64,000 nt of DNA from Turritopsis dohrnii. Lineage: Eukaryota; Cnidaria; Hydrozoa; Anthoathecata; Oceaniidae. Below are positions 10,939 to 20,351 of this stretch, in pieces (position 1 is the first letter of the stretch; every line of letters starts with the position of its first letter). The DNA lies in assembly GCA_027922465.2 (NCBI GenBank), contig BQMF02000050.1:372001-436000 (forward strand). The letters are read 5' to 3'. The notes below the pieces were generated by a model. That model did no database searches. It was not told the DNA's origin and saw only the letters and a program-made list of their open reading frames with translations. Position numbers and translations under genes: made by a program.

Positions 10939-11061
10939 TTGAGTGGGCAAACTCACGAAAAACTCACTGCGACAGAGAGCATTGTTATTGAAACAGTGTG
11001 AATTTTTCTATAGAAATGTACTCCTTCACAAAACATTTATCAACAAATTTTCTTCACTAGG
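10939..11061. mobile_element. CCCAGC-family hairpin element, diverged
   Basis: AGTGGGCAAACTC, CACTGCGACAGAGAGCAT and ATGTACTCCTTCACA occur in the family order, ending near TTCACTAGG. Both termini have drifted and no target duplication is visible. Confidence 0.6.
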
Positions 11062-11261
11062 CATGTCAAACTCAGTTCGACGGTTGATTTTATACGTCGA
11101 AATCATCAAGTGTAAGTTGCTGTATGTTGTTGCACACAAGAGTAAAATATCACGTAAAGTTACCATGGCAACACGCGCCAATTAATGCGTTGATAAATAC
11201 TTCAAACATTTGGTTTGAGTAATAACTCACGAATTTTTTCACTGATTCTTTGTATTTATAG

Positions 11262-11296
11262 TGCAGCGATGGTGTAGTGATGGTCTAGTGGTTTAT
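11262..11296 (+). repeat. 5' stub of tRNA-derived SINE
   Basis: GTGCAGCGATGGTGTAGTG matches the head of the SINE at 38076-38361 (other strand). An extra ATGGTCTAGTG follows, then the sequence passes straight into the next element at 11299. Confidence 0.55.
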
Positions 11297-11298
11297 TG

Positions 11299-11822
11299 AC
11301 TTAAGAACAAAGTTACTTGTTTATTTACTTACGCTTTGTTTTTAAAAGAACAATGTTATAAGAACACGAGCCTCAGATTTGGTCAAAAAATAAGAACAAA
11401 ATAAGAACAAGCTGAGCCTCAAAATCATTGTTCCAAAAATTAAGAACATCCTAGGCCTGAATTTTCCTGTAAAATAAGAACAACTCGTGATGCGAATTCT
11501 CTCACTGGCAAATGGTTTATTAATTGCTTTTTCACATTCAATAAATGTGCGAAATATATCAATGATGGCGCGACTTGTGGCCTGCTTAAAAACGTGTATA
11601 CTCATATTGGTTCATTACCGAACAGCAACCATACTTTTGACCAGTTGTTTTTAAAGAGATTTATTTTTATTTTACTGGCAGTTCCATAAATAAGAACAAA
11701 ATGAACCTGACATCCGAAACTGTGTTCTTAAAGCTAAGAACAAAATAAGAACAATTCAGGCTGAAAAAGCCTCAAAAAATAAGAACAGCCAGCCTCTGGT
11801 CAGATTTTACTGGTTCTTAAGT
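11299..11822. mobile_element. TAAGAACA-rich element with short TIRs
   Basis: The ends ACTTAAGAAC and GTTCTTAAGT are inverted. Inside, the word TAAGAACA occurs about eight times in one orientation, clustered near both ends (11385-11485 and 11690-11790), with GAGCCTCAAAA / AGCCTCAAAAAA accompanying it. Non-coding. Type unknown. Confidence 0.5.
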
Positions 11823-13520
11823 TAACAAGGCTGTCTGAGTCCAAAACATCCATTGTTTTGCATAAAACTGCTTTTATTCATGATCATTTGCTGACAAAGA
11901 GGTTTCTTTCGGTTGCCTGGTGGACACTACATACTTGTTGACAGAAAAGTTTACAATAATTTAGACATACGTGAGGCAATCGAGACAAACGCAATCAGAT
12001 AAATGAATTCATTGCCTTTGACCGTCGATGCTGCTTTCTATCAAAGATTGATTCCTTGCATAAATATGAATAAGGTCAGTCGTAGTTAATGATGGACGTA
12101 TAAAGCTTTGTTCAGGAAGTTGGACGACTTCTCACATCCAATATTTACAAATTTAATATTGCAAGTAGTTTACATAAAAGGGTAGGGCAGCTTGAGTCCA
12201 GCAACGAAATTGCCTTCTACTTGTATACATGATAAACTTGTAAATAATGGATTTCGTTTACCTTTTCAGGTGGACACTTCATACATACAGACACAAAAGT
12301 GTATAATAACTTTGACATTTGTGGCATTTGGCGTAAATGAAGCAATTGAGTCAAACATTTATGTTAACGAATGATGATTAACGATGCTTGTGGTTGCGAG
12401 TTTGGTTTTAGATTTATTTAAGAATGGTTCCTTGCATCAGTTTCGATTAGGGGAGTCATAGTCAATACCACAGGCGTATTCAGGGACAGTAAAAAAAAAA
12501 GTTGAGGAGTCCAACGTCTTGATGGTTCTTTTCAGTTTTAAGTGATAATTAGGGTATTTCTGTTATATTTTAAATGACTAAACTCACTTCCACAAATTTT
12601 GACTGAGCTCTAGCTACCCCTCTGAATACATTCCAGGTTTGTAAAGGATCTGGCACGGCAGGCTTAATAGGGACCTTACGAAACTATGACGGCAACGTGG
12701 ACGACGACGCGAGGCAAACAAAAGATTCACTTTACTTCAAGATTTGCTTTAGAATGGAAGTCCATTTCACACTATACTATTGGGAAATGCTTTTAATTAT
12801 ACTAATATCATTATCAGATTTGCACGTTCTACACACAACGTGAAAAGGAGTGTTTAGAAGTCGTCATCAAAACGAAGACCTGAGAATAGCAGTACTTCGG
12901 ATAAATTTTTCTTGGTTCCATTATGATTCTGTCTCTGTAAGTTCAAGAAACACACTTCACAAACAATTATAAACAAACTTCTTAACCCAAGTGTACAATT
13001 TCTGCTGTTTTGTGGTTCATTGAAGATGAATATCTTGTACGTCGTCGTCTTCGTTGCCGTCGTAGTTTCATAAGTTCCCTAATAACGCCCTGACGACCGA
13101 AAGATACGACCATCATATTGGAAATTAATGTGACATGGCCTCCTGAAAAAATTGTTTGCATTTTTTGGCTATTGTAGATAATGGATTTTGTTTAGATATC
13201 CCAATGGGTGTTTCATATTAAACGCTATCATGCTATTGAGCGGTATTTTGCCAATTTGGTGACAACTAATAATAAAAACCAAGTTCGTGGGCTTATGACA
13301 CCTGCAAACTTTATATAGGATTTAATTTAGATGCAGTGTATTAAAAGGGCTTGAGTTAATTAAAGTCTAAATGATAGGTCATCGAGTCACACACTATCAG
13401 ATTGATGAATGAGGGTGAATTTGGCCCAAATATTGTCAAAGAATGGTGCCTCCCATCAGTATCAATAACGTCAGTCTTGGTCAGTAATAAAGAAATTTGT
13501 ATTGTCAGTTGAACATAGGT
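11823..13520 (+). repeat. degenerate satellite-like repeat, block 2
   Basis: Divergent copies of the window's ~300 bp repeat: AAGGCTGTCTGAGTCC at 11828, GATTGATTCCTTGCATAAAT near 12050, AAGAATGGTTCCTTGCATCA near 12420 and TTGTCAAAGAATGGTGCCTC near 13435. The block is interrupted by the MITE at 12668-13081. Confidence 0.5.
12668..13081. mobile_element. MITE with TAGGGACCTTACGAAAC TIRs
   Basis: TAGGGACCTTACGAAACTAT / GACGGCAACG at the left is inverted at the right as CGTTGCCGTCGTAGTTTCAT / AAGTTCCCTA. The arms are about 50 bp. About 414 bp long and non-coding. The GGGACCTTA...ACGACGGC type of end is widespread in marine invertebrate genomes (recalled). Confidence 0.75.
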
Positions 13521-13960
13521 TTTTTTTCCTGATTGCCATACAAATGTGATAATGAATGTGATGAGATTCAGTGTGACAATGTCCTTTGAGTCCAAAATGA
13601 GCATTGCTTCCCTGGAACTCCTAATGAACAAGACGTAGGGAAGTACACACAAGTTCGGCATAGTTTTGACTTTTCTAGCATGTGTGAGTATTCTATTTTG
13701 AACAGTCACGTGATTCTAATTAATTACTGTGGATGCGTTCGAATTTTTGTCGCGTCATCAAAACATGCTCAGAACAAAGTCTGAAAATTAAAATATCAAC
13801 AAAAAAAATTTGACAGAAAGTTATTTCTTAATAACTGGACAAACATTCCAACATCATCTGTTTTCATAGGCCATTTTAAGTAAAACCAAGGTCGATTTAA
13901 GTGATTCTTTGCTAAAACTATTTTCAGAAGAAGATAAAGTCTTAATAAAGTCTTAAGCTT

Positions 13961-14382
13961 CGGGGACACGGGCAACATTTTTCATGCGATTACAACAAAA
14001 TACTTTTTGTTCCAGTCGCACGTAGTGTCGCCTATGTTGAATTTCTTGCAACACAATACTGCTTGCTCTCGTCGGAAGCCATGTTGTTATGATTACCGAA
14101 GCGAACTTGTTTTGACATGTCAGCAAAAATAAACGAATATCATTGGATTAAAACAAAAGTTTTGTATAAAAGCATGTTGCAAATGTGGGGACACTAGCAA
14201 CATTTTACAAAACGCATTTGCAACATGAACAATTTGTTGCAGCAACAAAAAAAATTATCAAATTGATTTGAAATTTTTTTGTTTGTTGCTGCAACATTTT
14301 TATGGGTGAAATTTGTTGCAGCAACAAACAAATATGCTATGGGGACACGAGCAACAAATGTCTTGCGATTGCAACAAAACAA
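13961..14382. repeat. GCAACA/TTGTTGC palindromic repeat cluster
   Basis: The word GGGGACAC followed by GCAACA recurs at about 13961, 14190 and 14340, and TTTGTTGCAGCAACAAA with complements occurs four times in 14225-14330. The pieces look like overlapping or nested copies of a small hairpin element. Confidence 0.55.
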
Positions 14383-14911
14383 TAAGATGTGTTAATTGAC
14401 CATTAAAGCTTAACGCTCTGTTGAACTGAAGAAATTTGCTTTTTCCAACCCGCAGACATGTTTTCAATTTGAAATTCTTATATCATTAGAATTATCCAGT
14501 TATTTCAGTTTTAATTATTATTTGAATTTTGCGTAACAGTTTGTGAGACTCGTACTGTATAAAATATTTAATTACCTTTAATCGATCAAGTAAACGCAGT
14601 CATAACAAATAACCTAACCCCCGGTTGATGGCAAAACATCCGACATTTTTAGAGCTCTACCGGGTCCCATATTTGGGCTGAGAACTTCCGATAGAATAAA
14701 GATGTTGTTATCAAATTTTGTACACTTCTTTGTCAAAGGTTGATCTCGCTCCTGTGTAAGTTTCAACGTTTTTAGTTTACTGAAATGTATTTTTTTTTTA
14801 ATGATAAATCAGCATATCAGCAATGATAAATCAGCGTATCAGCTCTTTCCTGAAATAGATAAACAAATGAGTGAAAAACCAAAACTTGCGTTTTAGGGCA
14901 GGTGGGTGGGA

Positions 14912-15029
14912 CAATCTTAGATCGTTACTTCGATTTTATTCATAAAATCGCAATTACATTGCGGGCGCAAAGCGCCCTTACGTAATTGTATAATTTTATT
15001 TCATAAAATCTCCGTACGATCTAAGATTG
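14912..15029. repeat. terminal palindrome beside the DIRS 3' end
   Basis: CAATCTTAGATCGT at 14912 pairs with ACGATCTAAGATTG at 15016-15029. Inside it, ATTTTATTCATAAAAT pairs with ATTTTATTTCATAAAAT, and the apex is GGGCGCAAAGCGCCC (14963-14977). It reads as an extra inverted copy of the outer end of the DIRS terminal repeat. Confidence 0.7.
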
Positions 15030-15085
15030 GATAATCGAGACTAACCCCGATAATATTGGAAACCAGACTATACTCATCCTTGGTT
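15000..15085. repeat. DIRS terminal inverted repeat (3' side)
   Basis: Reverse-complementary to 20007-20095; contains CTCCGTACGATCTAAGATTG and TTGGAAACCAGACTATACTC. The recombinase frame's stop (TGA, 15074-15076) lies inside it. Confidence 0.85.
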
Positions 15086-16060
15086 CAAAGCTTCAGAATT
15101 CAAGACAACCGATTCGAAAGAAGTCTGAGTTTCGATTTCCTTATTGTAAAACTTTTGCCATGTCGACTTGGCTCCATTGACCCCTTTTTAAAATATCATT
15201 TAAAGATAAGCCTAGAACCTTCGCCTTTGATGTAGAGGCAGACCTACAAGAGTGAGCTTGGAACTTAGAGATATCTACACCAGCCCGTTTCAGGGAAACT
15301 TTTACCCAGCTCGCAACAGTAGAAGGTACTACTTCCTTGTGAGGGCTTAAATGACTTAGTAATAATTGAGACTGCCTCGCTTGCCTCCAACACTCTGTCT
15401 TATTTAAATAAATATCCAAATTACTAACAGGGCACAAATTCTCATCTGGAGAAAACTGGTTGAACTTCAAAGATGGAGGAGATTTACCTTTCCTCCACGT
15501 TTTGGTTAATTTTGAGAAATAAAACACATATGTCCTAACCATACATTTTATATTCAAGTAGGCAATCTCATGACCCCTCTTAGAAGAAGATAAAAATAAT
15601 ATAATGGCAATTTTCAAGTTTAATTCTCTTCCAGATAGATTCTCACTTCTCGGCAGGGATTTAATATACAACAAAACCTGTTCTACATCCCAGATAAAAA
15701 CATATTTTGCTTGTGGAGGTCTCTCATTGAAGACCCCTGTCATAAGGGAACAAACCTGACGATGTTGCCTCACCAGGTAACCATCGATTTTTTTATGACA
15801 AAGACAAAGCCGATCTGTGGCAATTGATTGACGATTACTCATACTTAAGTTCAAATAGGTGTGCAAGAAAATCAAGTACAAATTTTAACTCGCCATTAAA
15901 GGCCCATTTTCCCCAGGCCGATTTATAATTACTTGAAGTGCCTGTTCTTCTGGTCTTGACGATAAGATCTGCAGCCCGCTTTGAAAGGCCCTCTGCAAGT
16001 AACCCTTGCCGGAAATTCTCCAAGCCACTAAATTTAGAGTCTGATTTTCTATAAGGGGGT
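15074..16060 (-). pseudogene. DIRS tyrosine recombinase
   Basis: The minus-strand frames show a SAM-like N-terminal part (LSKRAADLIVKTRRTGTSSN, YKSAWGKW), then the catalytic region. The first active-site Arg lies in SSKRGHEIAYL. The box 'H-x-x-R' is AHSCRSASTSKA. The nucleophile Tyr is in STWQKFYNKEI, but that segment is one frame away from the preceding GQWSQ, so the present frame ends early at a stop (15141-15143). Another frameshift near 15890 separates the N-terminal piece from the catalytic domain. All catalytic residues are recognisable at sequence level, which indicates fairly recent decay. Such recombinases close and integrate the DIRS DNA circle. Confidence 0.85.
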
Positions 16061-16530
16061 GCATCTCTCCCTTTGGGTTTATCAACAAATCTTGATGTGG
16101 AGGAATAAGTATTGGGTTGGCTATGCAAAGTTCCAACACCTGATTGTACCATGCCTGGGCTGGCCAAATTGGAGTTATTAATAGCATTGAAGCTTTCTCT
16201 AGGTTTATTTTCTCTAAAACCTTGCCTATTAAAGAAAATGGTAGGAAGGCATAAGTTAGCCCTACCCCCATCCAGGTCTGTTGAAAGGCATCTACTGCTT
16301 GACTCTGAGGGTCTGGCTTCCAGGACATGTAGTGCACAAGTTGATGGCTATCGAGGTCTATCGAGGGATTCCCCAACCTTTGACACATTTGACGGAAAAC
16401 TTTGGGGGACAACTTCCATTCGCTGGAGTCCATGAAAACCCGTGATTCCTGATCTGCCCTCACATTTAGCTTCTCAGGGAGGTACTCCGCAGTAATCGTG
16501 ATCCCTTTGGACATGGCTATCCCCCAAATA
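15885..16530 (-). pseudogene. DIRS RNase H C-terminus and linker region
   Basis: The frame resumes on the far side of the insertion with IWGIAMSKGITITAEYLPEK, then LNVRADQESR, the usual end of the DIRS RNase H ('I.I.AEYLPG.LN..AD..SR'). It continues with MSWKPDPQSQAVDAFQQTW, YAFLPFSLIGKVLEKI and LLITPIWPAQAWYNQV, the conserved linker between RNase H and recombinase in this group. It ends at a stop near 15885 after a frameshift; the recombinase N-terminus continues in another frame from about 16060. Confidence 0.85.
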
Positions 16531-16533
16531 TCT

Positions 16534-17526
16534 ATAAACTAATCACGAGTGTGCATCTGCTTTTTTCACGCTTTCACTCTCTAAAATTTCGGGTCGTTTT
16601 TGCGGTCACTTATTCATAATGGAGTGTCAGACCACGGCGGTTAATATTTTTCTACGATTAGTATAGGGGAAAACACTGCATTGCATTTAATCGTTTCAAA
16701 TGTTTTGATTATTCGCGAGATCAAGAAACAATAGACAACAACGAAAGTATTGCGCGAAGATTTATTAACGTTTTTAGGGTAAGTACGCTTTAGAACTTTT
16801 TTGTTTGTTTGTTTTGTTTTTTCTTATAGTATTAATAGGGTTTCTGTGTCATTCTTTTCAAATAATACGCGATTGAAGAAATGAATATCATGGTTTTTAA
16901 TCATGACGGTCTGGGTTCGTAAAGAAAATCGTAATTGTTTTTAATTCACATTTCGACACCTTTACGACTTTCGCGTTTGGCTTTTATTTACATTGGGGTG
17001 TGGATTCCATGAACAGTTACAGCGATTTTAATCTTTTTGTTGTTTACCTGTACGCACAATTTATTTTTACTACTGCATATATCGTATCGTAAAAGATTTA
17101 TTATAAATATTTTGATGTGTTTCAGATCTTCTGATTAAAAAGTTTTTCTGTTCATATTTCCAGTGTTGAACTAAATATGCTTTAGCCGGAATACCTAGAG
17201 ATTTTTAAAATTAAAGGAGTGAAGAGTGTTTTTTTCTGTATTGACGTTAGATATTTTTAATCATGGGGAACCATTGCATTGCATCTTCAATTTATACATA
17301 ATGTAAAAAGTGAAAAAAGTGGACGCACAGCGCGTATTTTTTTATTTTTTTTTTTTTGATGAATTAAAACCCGTGTTCTACACGCTGTTCAAAACTACAT
17401 TCTAAACATTCTACATTCCAAACAATTGAAGAACTTTATCATACTAAAATTCATTATACTAAGCCTTTCTCTCTGTTCAGCTCACATCGATTAAAACCTG
17501 TAAAAAATTTTTACTCGGGTTACAAG
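16534..17526 (-). mobile_element. 993 bp insertion in the DIRS RNase H: 5'-truncated GC-headed element
   Basis: The flanking coding sequence is continuous if the segment is removed (…ALAK before, DIWGIAM after), and TCT is duplicated at 16531-16533 and 17527-17529. On the minus strand the insert starts CTTGTAACCCGAGTAAAAAT. Shortly after come CAGGTTTTAATCGATGTGAG and GAACAGAGAGAAAGG, which match 22530-22563. It ends GCACACTCGTGATTAGTTTA, like the 3' ends at 22353-22375 and 24550-24577. The GCCGCC head is absent. The splice-site test fails: GT/AG joins near the edges give the wrong frame, so I favour an insertion over an intron. Confidence 0.6.
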
Positions 17527-18787
17527 TCTTTTGCTAATGCTATCAGGTCCTTGTTCTTGGTCCCTCCCATTTTCACTAAGTAAGCAAGGGCTGTCTGTTG
17601 TCTGTTTGAAAGTGTACTAGTTTGAAGGTAAAAATCTTTACAAATGTCGAAAGAGCTAGTTTCACTGCAGTTAACTTTAGAACATTTATGTGAAGACAAC
17701 TTTCCTGGGGAGTCCATTGCCCCCCTATGGTCCTGTTTTGGCAGAACGCACCCCAACCTTGTTTGGATGCATCTGTCTGGATTATTATTTTGTTGTGTCC
17801 TTGATTCAGAATAGCCCTTCCATTCGAGAGTTCGAGGTTCCTGGCCCACCATTCTAATTCCTGAATAGAATCCTGGTTGAGGTGAACTTTGGTTTGAGGG
17901 TTCCGATCTTTCCTCAATTCCTGAATGTACTGAAATTGAATATACCTGACCTGAAGGTGTGCTAGGAGTATGACCTGTGCAGTTGAGCAGAGGGAGCCTA
18001 TTAAACTTGCCAGTGCCCCAATTGTGGTCGAACAATCCGATACTAGATCTGAACACTTTTCCTGAAGTTTTGTTACCTTCCCCTTTGGTAAAGTCAGAGT
18101 CATACTCCTGGAGTCTATTTCCAGACCCAAAAACTGTAGCGTTTGGGTAGCTGTTAATACGGACTTCTTCAGATTTATTACTAAGCCCAAATGTTGAAAG
18201 AGAAAGATCAATGTGTCTCTTGCTATATTCAATTGTAAAACGGACTTGGCCATCAAAAGAATGTCGTCTAGGTAAATAATCAATCTGATATTGATTTTCC
18301 TCAATACAGCTATAGGGATTTTCATAAGTTTTGTGAAAATTCGTGGGGCTGGCCCTAGGCCGAAAAATAGGCATAGGAATTCGAATAGCTGCCCTTCCCA
18401 ACGAAACTGAATATATTTTCTGAGATTTGTGTGGAGAGGAACACAAAACTATGCATCCTTTAGATCTATCTTGCACATGTAATCTTTCTCCTTCAATAGG
18501 TCTTTCAAAAGATGCAAACCTTCCATTTTGAAGTGGAGGTGAGGGATGAAGGCATTTAGATGTTTCAAATTTATTACTGGTCTGTTGCCCACTTGTTTTT
18601 TTGGTACCAAAAAAATATTGCTTAGAAATTGCCCTTTCTGATCCCGAACTACTTGAATTGCACCTTTTTCCAACATGGCTTCCACTTCCTGGTCCACTAA
18701 ACCCTTCTCTTCCTTGGACATTATTGCCTGATGAGGAAGTTTTAGGTGGAGTGGTTTGTTTGTAAAATCCACTTCCAGTCCTGACAC
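17527..18787 (-). pseudogene. DIRS reverse transcriptase and RNase H
   Basis: The RT part reads LPHQAIMSKEEKGLVDQEVE, FLVPKKQVGNRPVINLKHLN and YMCKIDLKDA, then a TAG stop at 18449-18451 exactly where the family has Tyr (DLKDAY). It continues with FFGLGPAPRIFTKLM and the active site LIIYLDDILLM. RNase H follows: IIIQTDASKQGWGAF, HINVLKLTAVKLAL and VHFQTDN. The RNase H glutamate expected in 'HIN.LEL.A' is Lys here. After TDN the frame shifts by one near 17600 and continues as TALAYLVKMGGTKNKDL until the 993 bp insertion. The RT fingers-palm order and YLDD box are those of DIRS elements. Confidence 0.9.
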
Positions 18788-18843
18788 CCATCTTAATATT
18801 TCTGAGTTGCTTGTTATCCTTTTCCACTGTGGGAGGAAGTGCT

Positions 18844-19919
18844 TTAGCTGGGACTAGGAAACTGGGAAATAGTTTTAACACTAGTGGATGAACCTCTTTT
18901 AATTGGCTCAGTGGTACCAGTTCTGGGAAGTGCATGGAAACCATATTGCTGCAAGGTGCTCCCAAATTTGAATTGGAAACTCTTACCAAACTTCTTTGAG
19001 TTGTTGAACTTGCTGAATTTATTCCCTTGTCCTGGGAAGTTTCTTCTTCCACCAATTTGATTTCGGTTATATCGCCCCTCAGTGTTTTTCTGATACGTTG
19101 CTGAAGGGCCCCTCGGAAAGGGCCGTTTGATTTGAAATTCAGATGAATCCGATGATCGTTGCTTTGGCTTGTAGATCTCTCTGGAATCCTTTTTTGCTTT
19201 CGCCTTTTCCTTGATTAAATTTCGAAACTCTCTTCCAAACAGTTTTTTTTCTGCAGAAGATTTCTCTAAGAGTTTCGAGTTCTTGGCTTTATTGTTCTCT
19301 TGGCCAACAGCGGTCAGAACATTCATCCTTCTGTTATGCGTTAAAGGAATTAAAGGATTGTCCGTTGAGCAAAACAGATTGCTCTGCATACTGAACCAGT
19401 TCTTGCAAATCTAGCTGGATTGTCGGATTCACAATTGCTTCTTCAATCCGAAACCACAATTTACTAAGTGGACCCATTGTGGCCCTTATTTTATCCTGCA
19501 GTTTTTTGTACACTGCATCCTGAGCCAAATCAAACCGTTTTTGCCTGTCTTCCATTAATTCTTGATAGTATCCATCCAGGCTTGGAGGCTCTATCACATT
19601 ATCTGGAGCCGGGTTTGGAATAAGGACAGTTTCTTTTAAGTCTTTCCCTTTTACATAACAGGAAAAATACTTCGTGGCATATTCAGCCATCACCTCCGGC
19701 AAATCCCATTGATACTGGGTTTCTTCAGGAAGGGCTTCAAACCTTTGTCATTTAAAGGCCTGATGTGAACCGATGTCATCATCACATGGCCTTTTTTTGA
19801 GACTCTTCGGTCTCCGTATCCTGAGACTCAATGATCTCCTCTCTGACATTAATAGGTTCATCTATTTCCTCTTGTACATGAGGCTGATTTTCATTATTAT
19901 CTTCTGATGAACCCGACAT
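18844..19919 (-). pseudogene. DIRS gag-like region
   Basis: The likely start is ATG at 19919 (MSGSSEDNNENQPHVQEEID), an acidic N-terminus. A frameshift near 19785 leads to LPEVMAEYATKYFSCYVKGK and YYQELMEDRQKRFDLAQDAV, a helical segment. After another shift near 19370 a basic, Gly/Phe/Asn-rich tail follows (RRNFPGQGNKFSKFNNSKKF), probably nucleic-acid binding. No zinc knuckle is seen. The same acidic start and a DLPSMM..Y.SKYIS-type segment occur in the relic at 55993-56409, confirming that this is the element's first gene. Confidence 0.75.
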
Positions 19920-20006
19920 GATTGCAAAGGTAAACGGTGATTCAAAAATTACAAAACCACAAAATTTTCTTGTCACGTCTGTTCTCTTCGCGATTAAAAT
20001 TGATCA

Positions 20007-20095
20007 AGGATGAGTATAGTCTGGTTTCCAATATTATCGAGATAAGTCTCGATTATCCAATCTTAGATCGTACGGAGGTTTTATGAAATAAAATC
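20007..20095. repeat. DIRS terminal inverted repeat (5' side)
   Basis: Reverse complement of 15000-15085. Reads GATGAGTATAGTCTGGTTTC, then TCTCGATTATCCAATCTTAG and TACGGAGGTTTTATGAAATA. Confidence 0.85.
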
Positions 20096-20351
20096 ATCTT
20101 TCGTTTCATTAAGATTACTTTCTACATGAATCAAGTGTACAATAGGCATAAGAATTATACTTTCTGAATCCAAATAAATCACTGTTCTCTATGAAACCTC
20201 TTGTATTCCTTGTCATAGTATTCATGATCATTTGTGAATGATAGGGTTCGTTTAAAATTCTTAGTTACTATGACGTACATATAAATGGGCATGGACAGAG
20301 TAGCTTGGACGTTTTGGGTATGTGTGGAACGTATAACACACTCATATTATA

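Larger units (their letters stand above)
14998..20095 (-). mobile_element. DIRS-type tyrosine-recombinase retrotransposon (inactive)
   Basis: The element is bounded by inverted terminal repeats of about 85 bp (15000-15085 and 20007-20095), sharing GATCTAAGATTGGATAATCG and GGAAACCAGACTATACTCAT. On the minus strand, in order, are a gag-like region, reverse transcriptase, RNase H, a DIRS-specific linker and a tyrosine recombinase. There is no integrase or LTR. This order and the inverted ends define DIRS1-like elements, which integrate through the recombinase. The copy is dead: several frameshifts, a stop in RT and a 993 bp insertion in RNase H. Related gag and terminal sequence recurs at 55834-56409. 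Confidence 0.9.

Noticed and set aside
13356..13709. 117-codon minus frame
   Set aside because: It overlaps the degenerate satellite; no recognisable domain.
16534..17526. Spliceosomal intron within the DIRS RNase H
   Set aside because: GT/AG pairs at the edges join the coding sequence out of frame, whereas removing the segment with one copy of the TCT duplication restores it; related sequence occurs elsewhere as a repeat.
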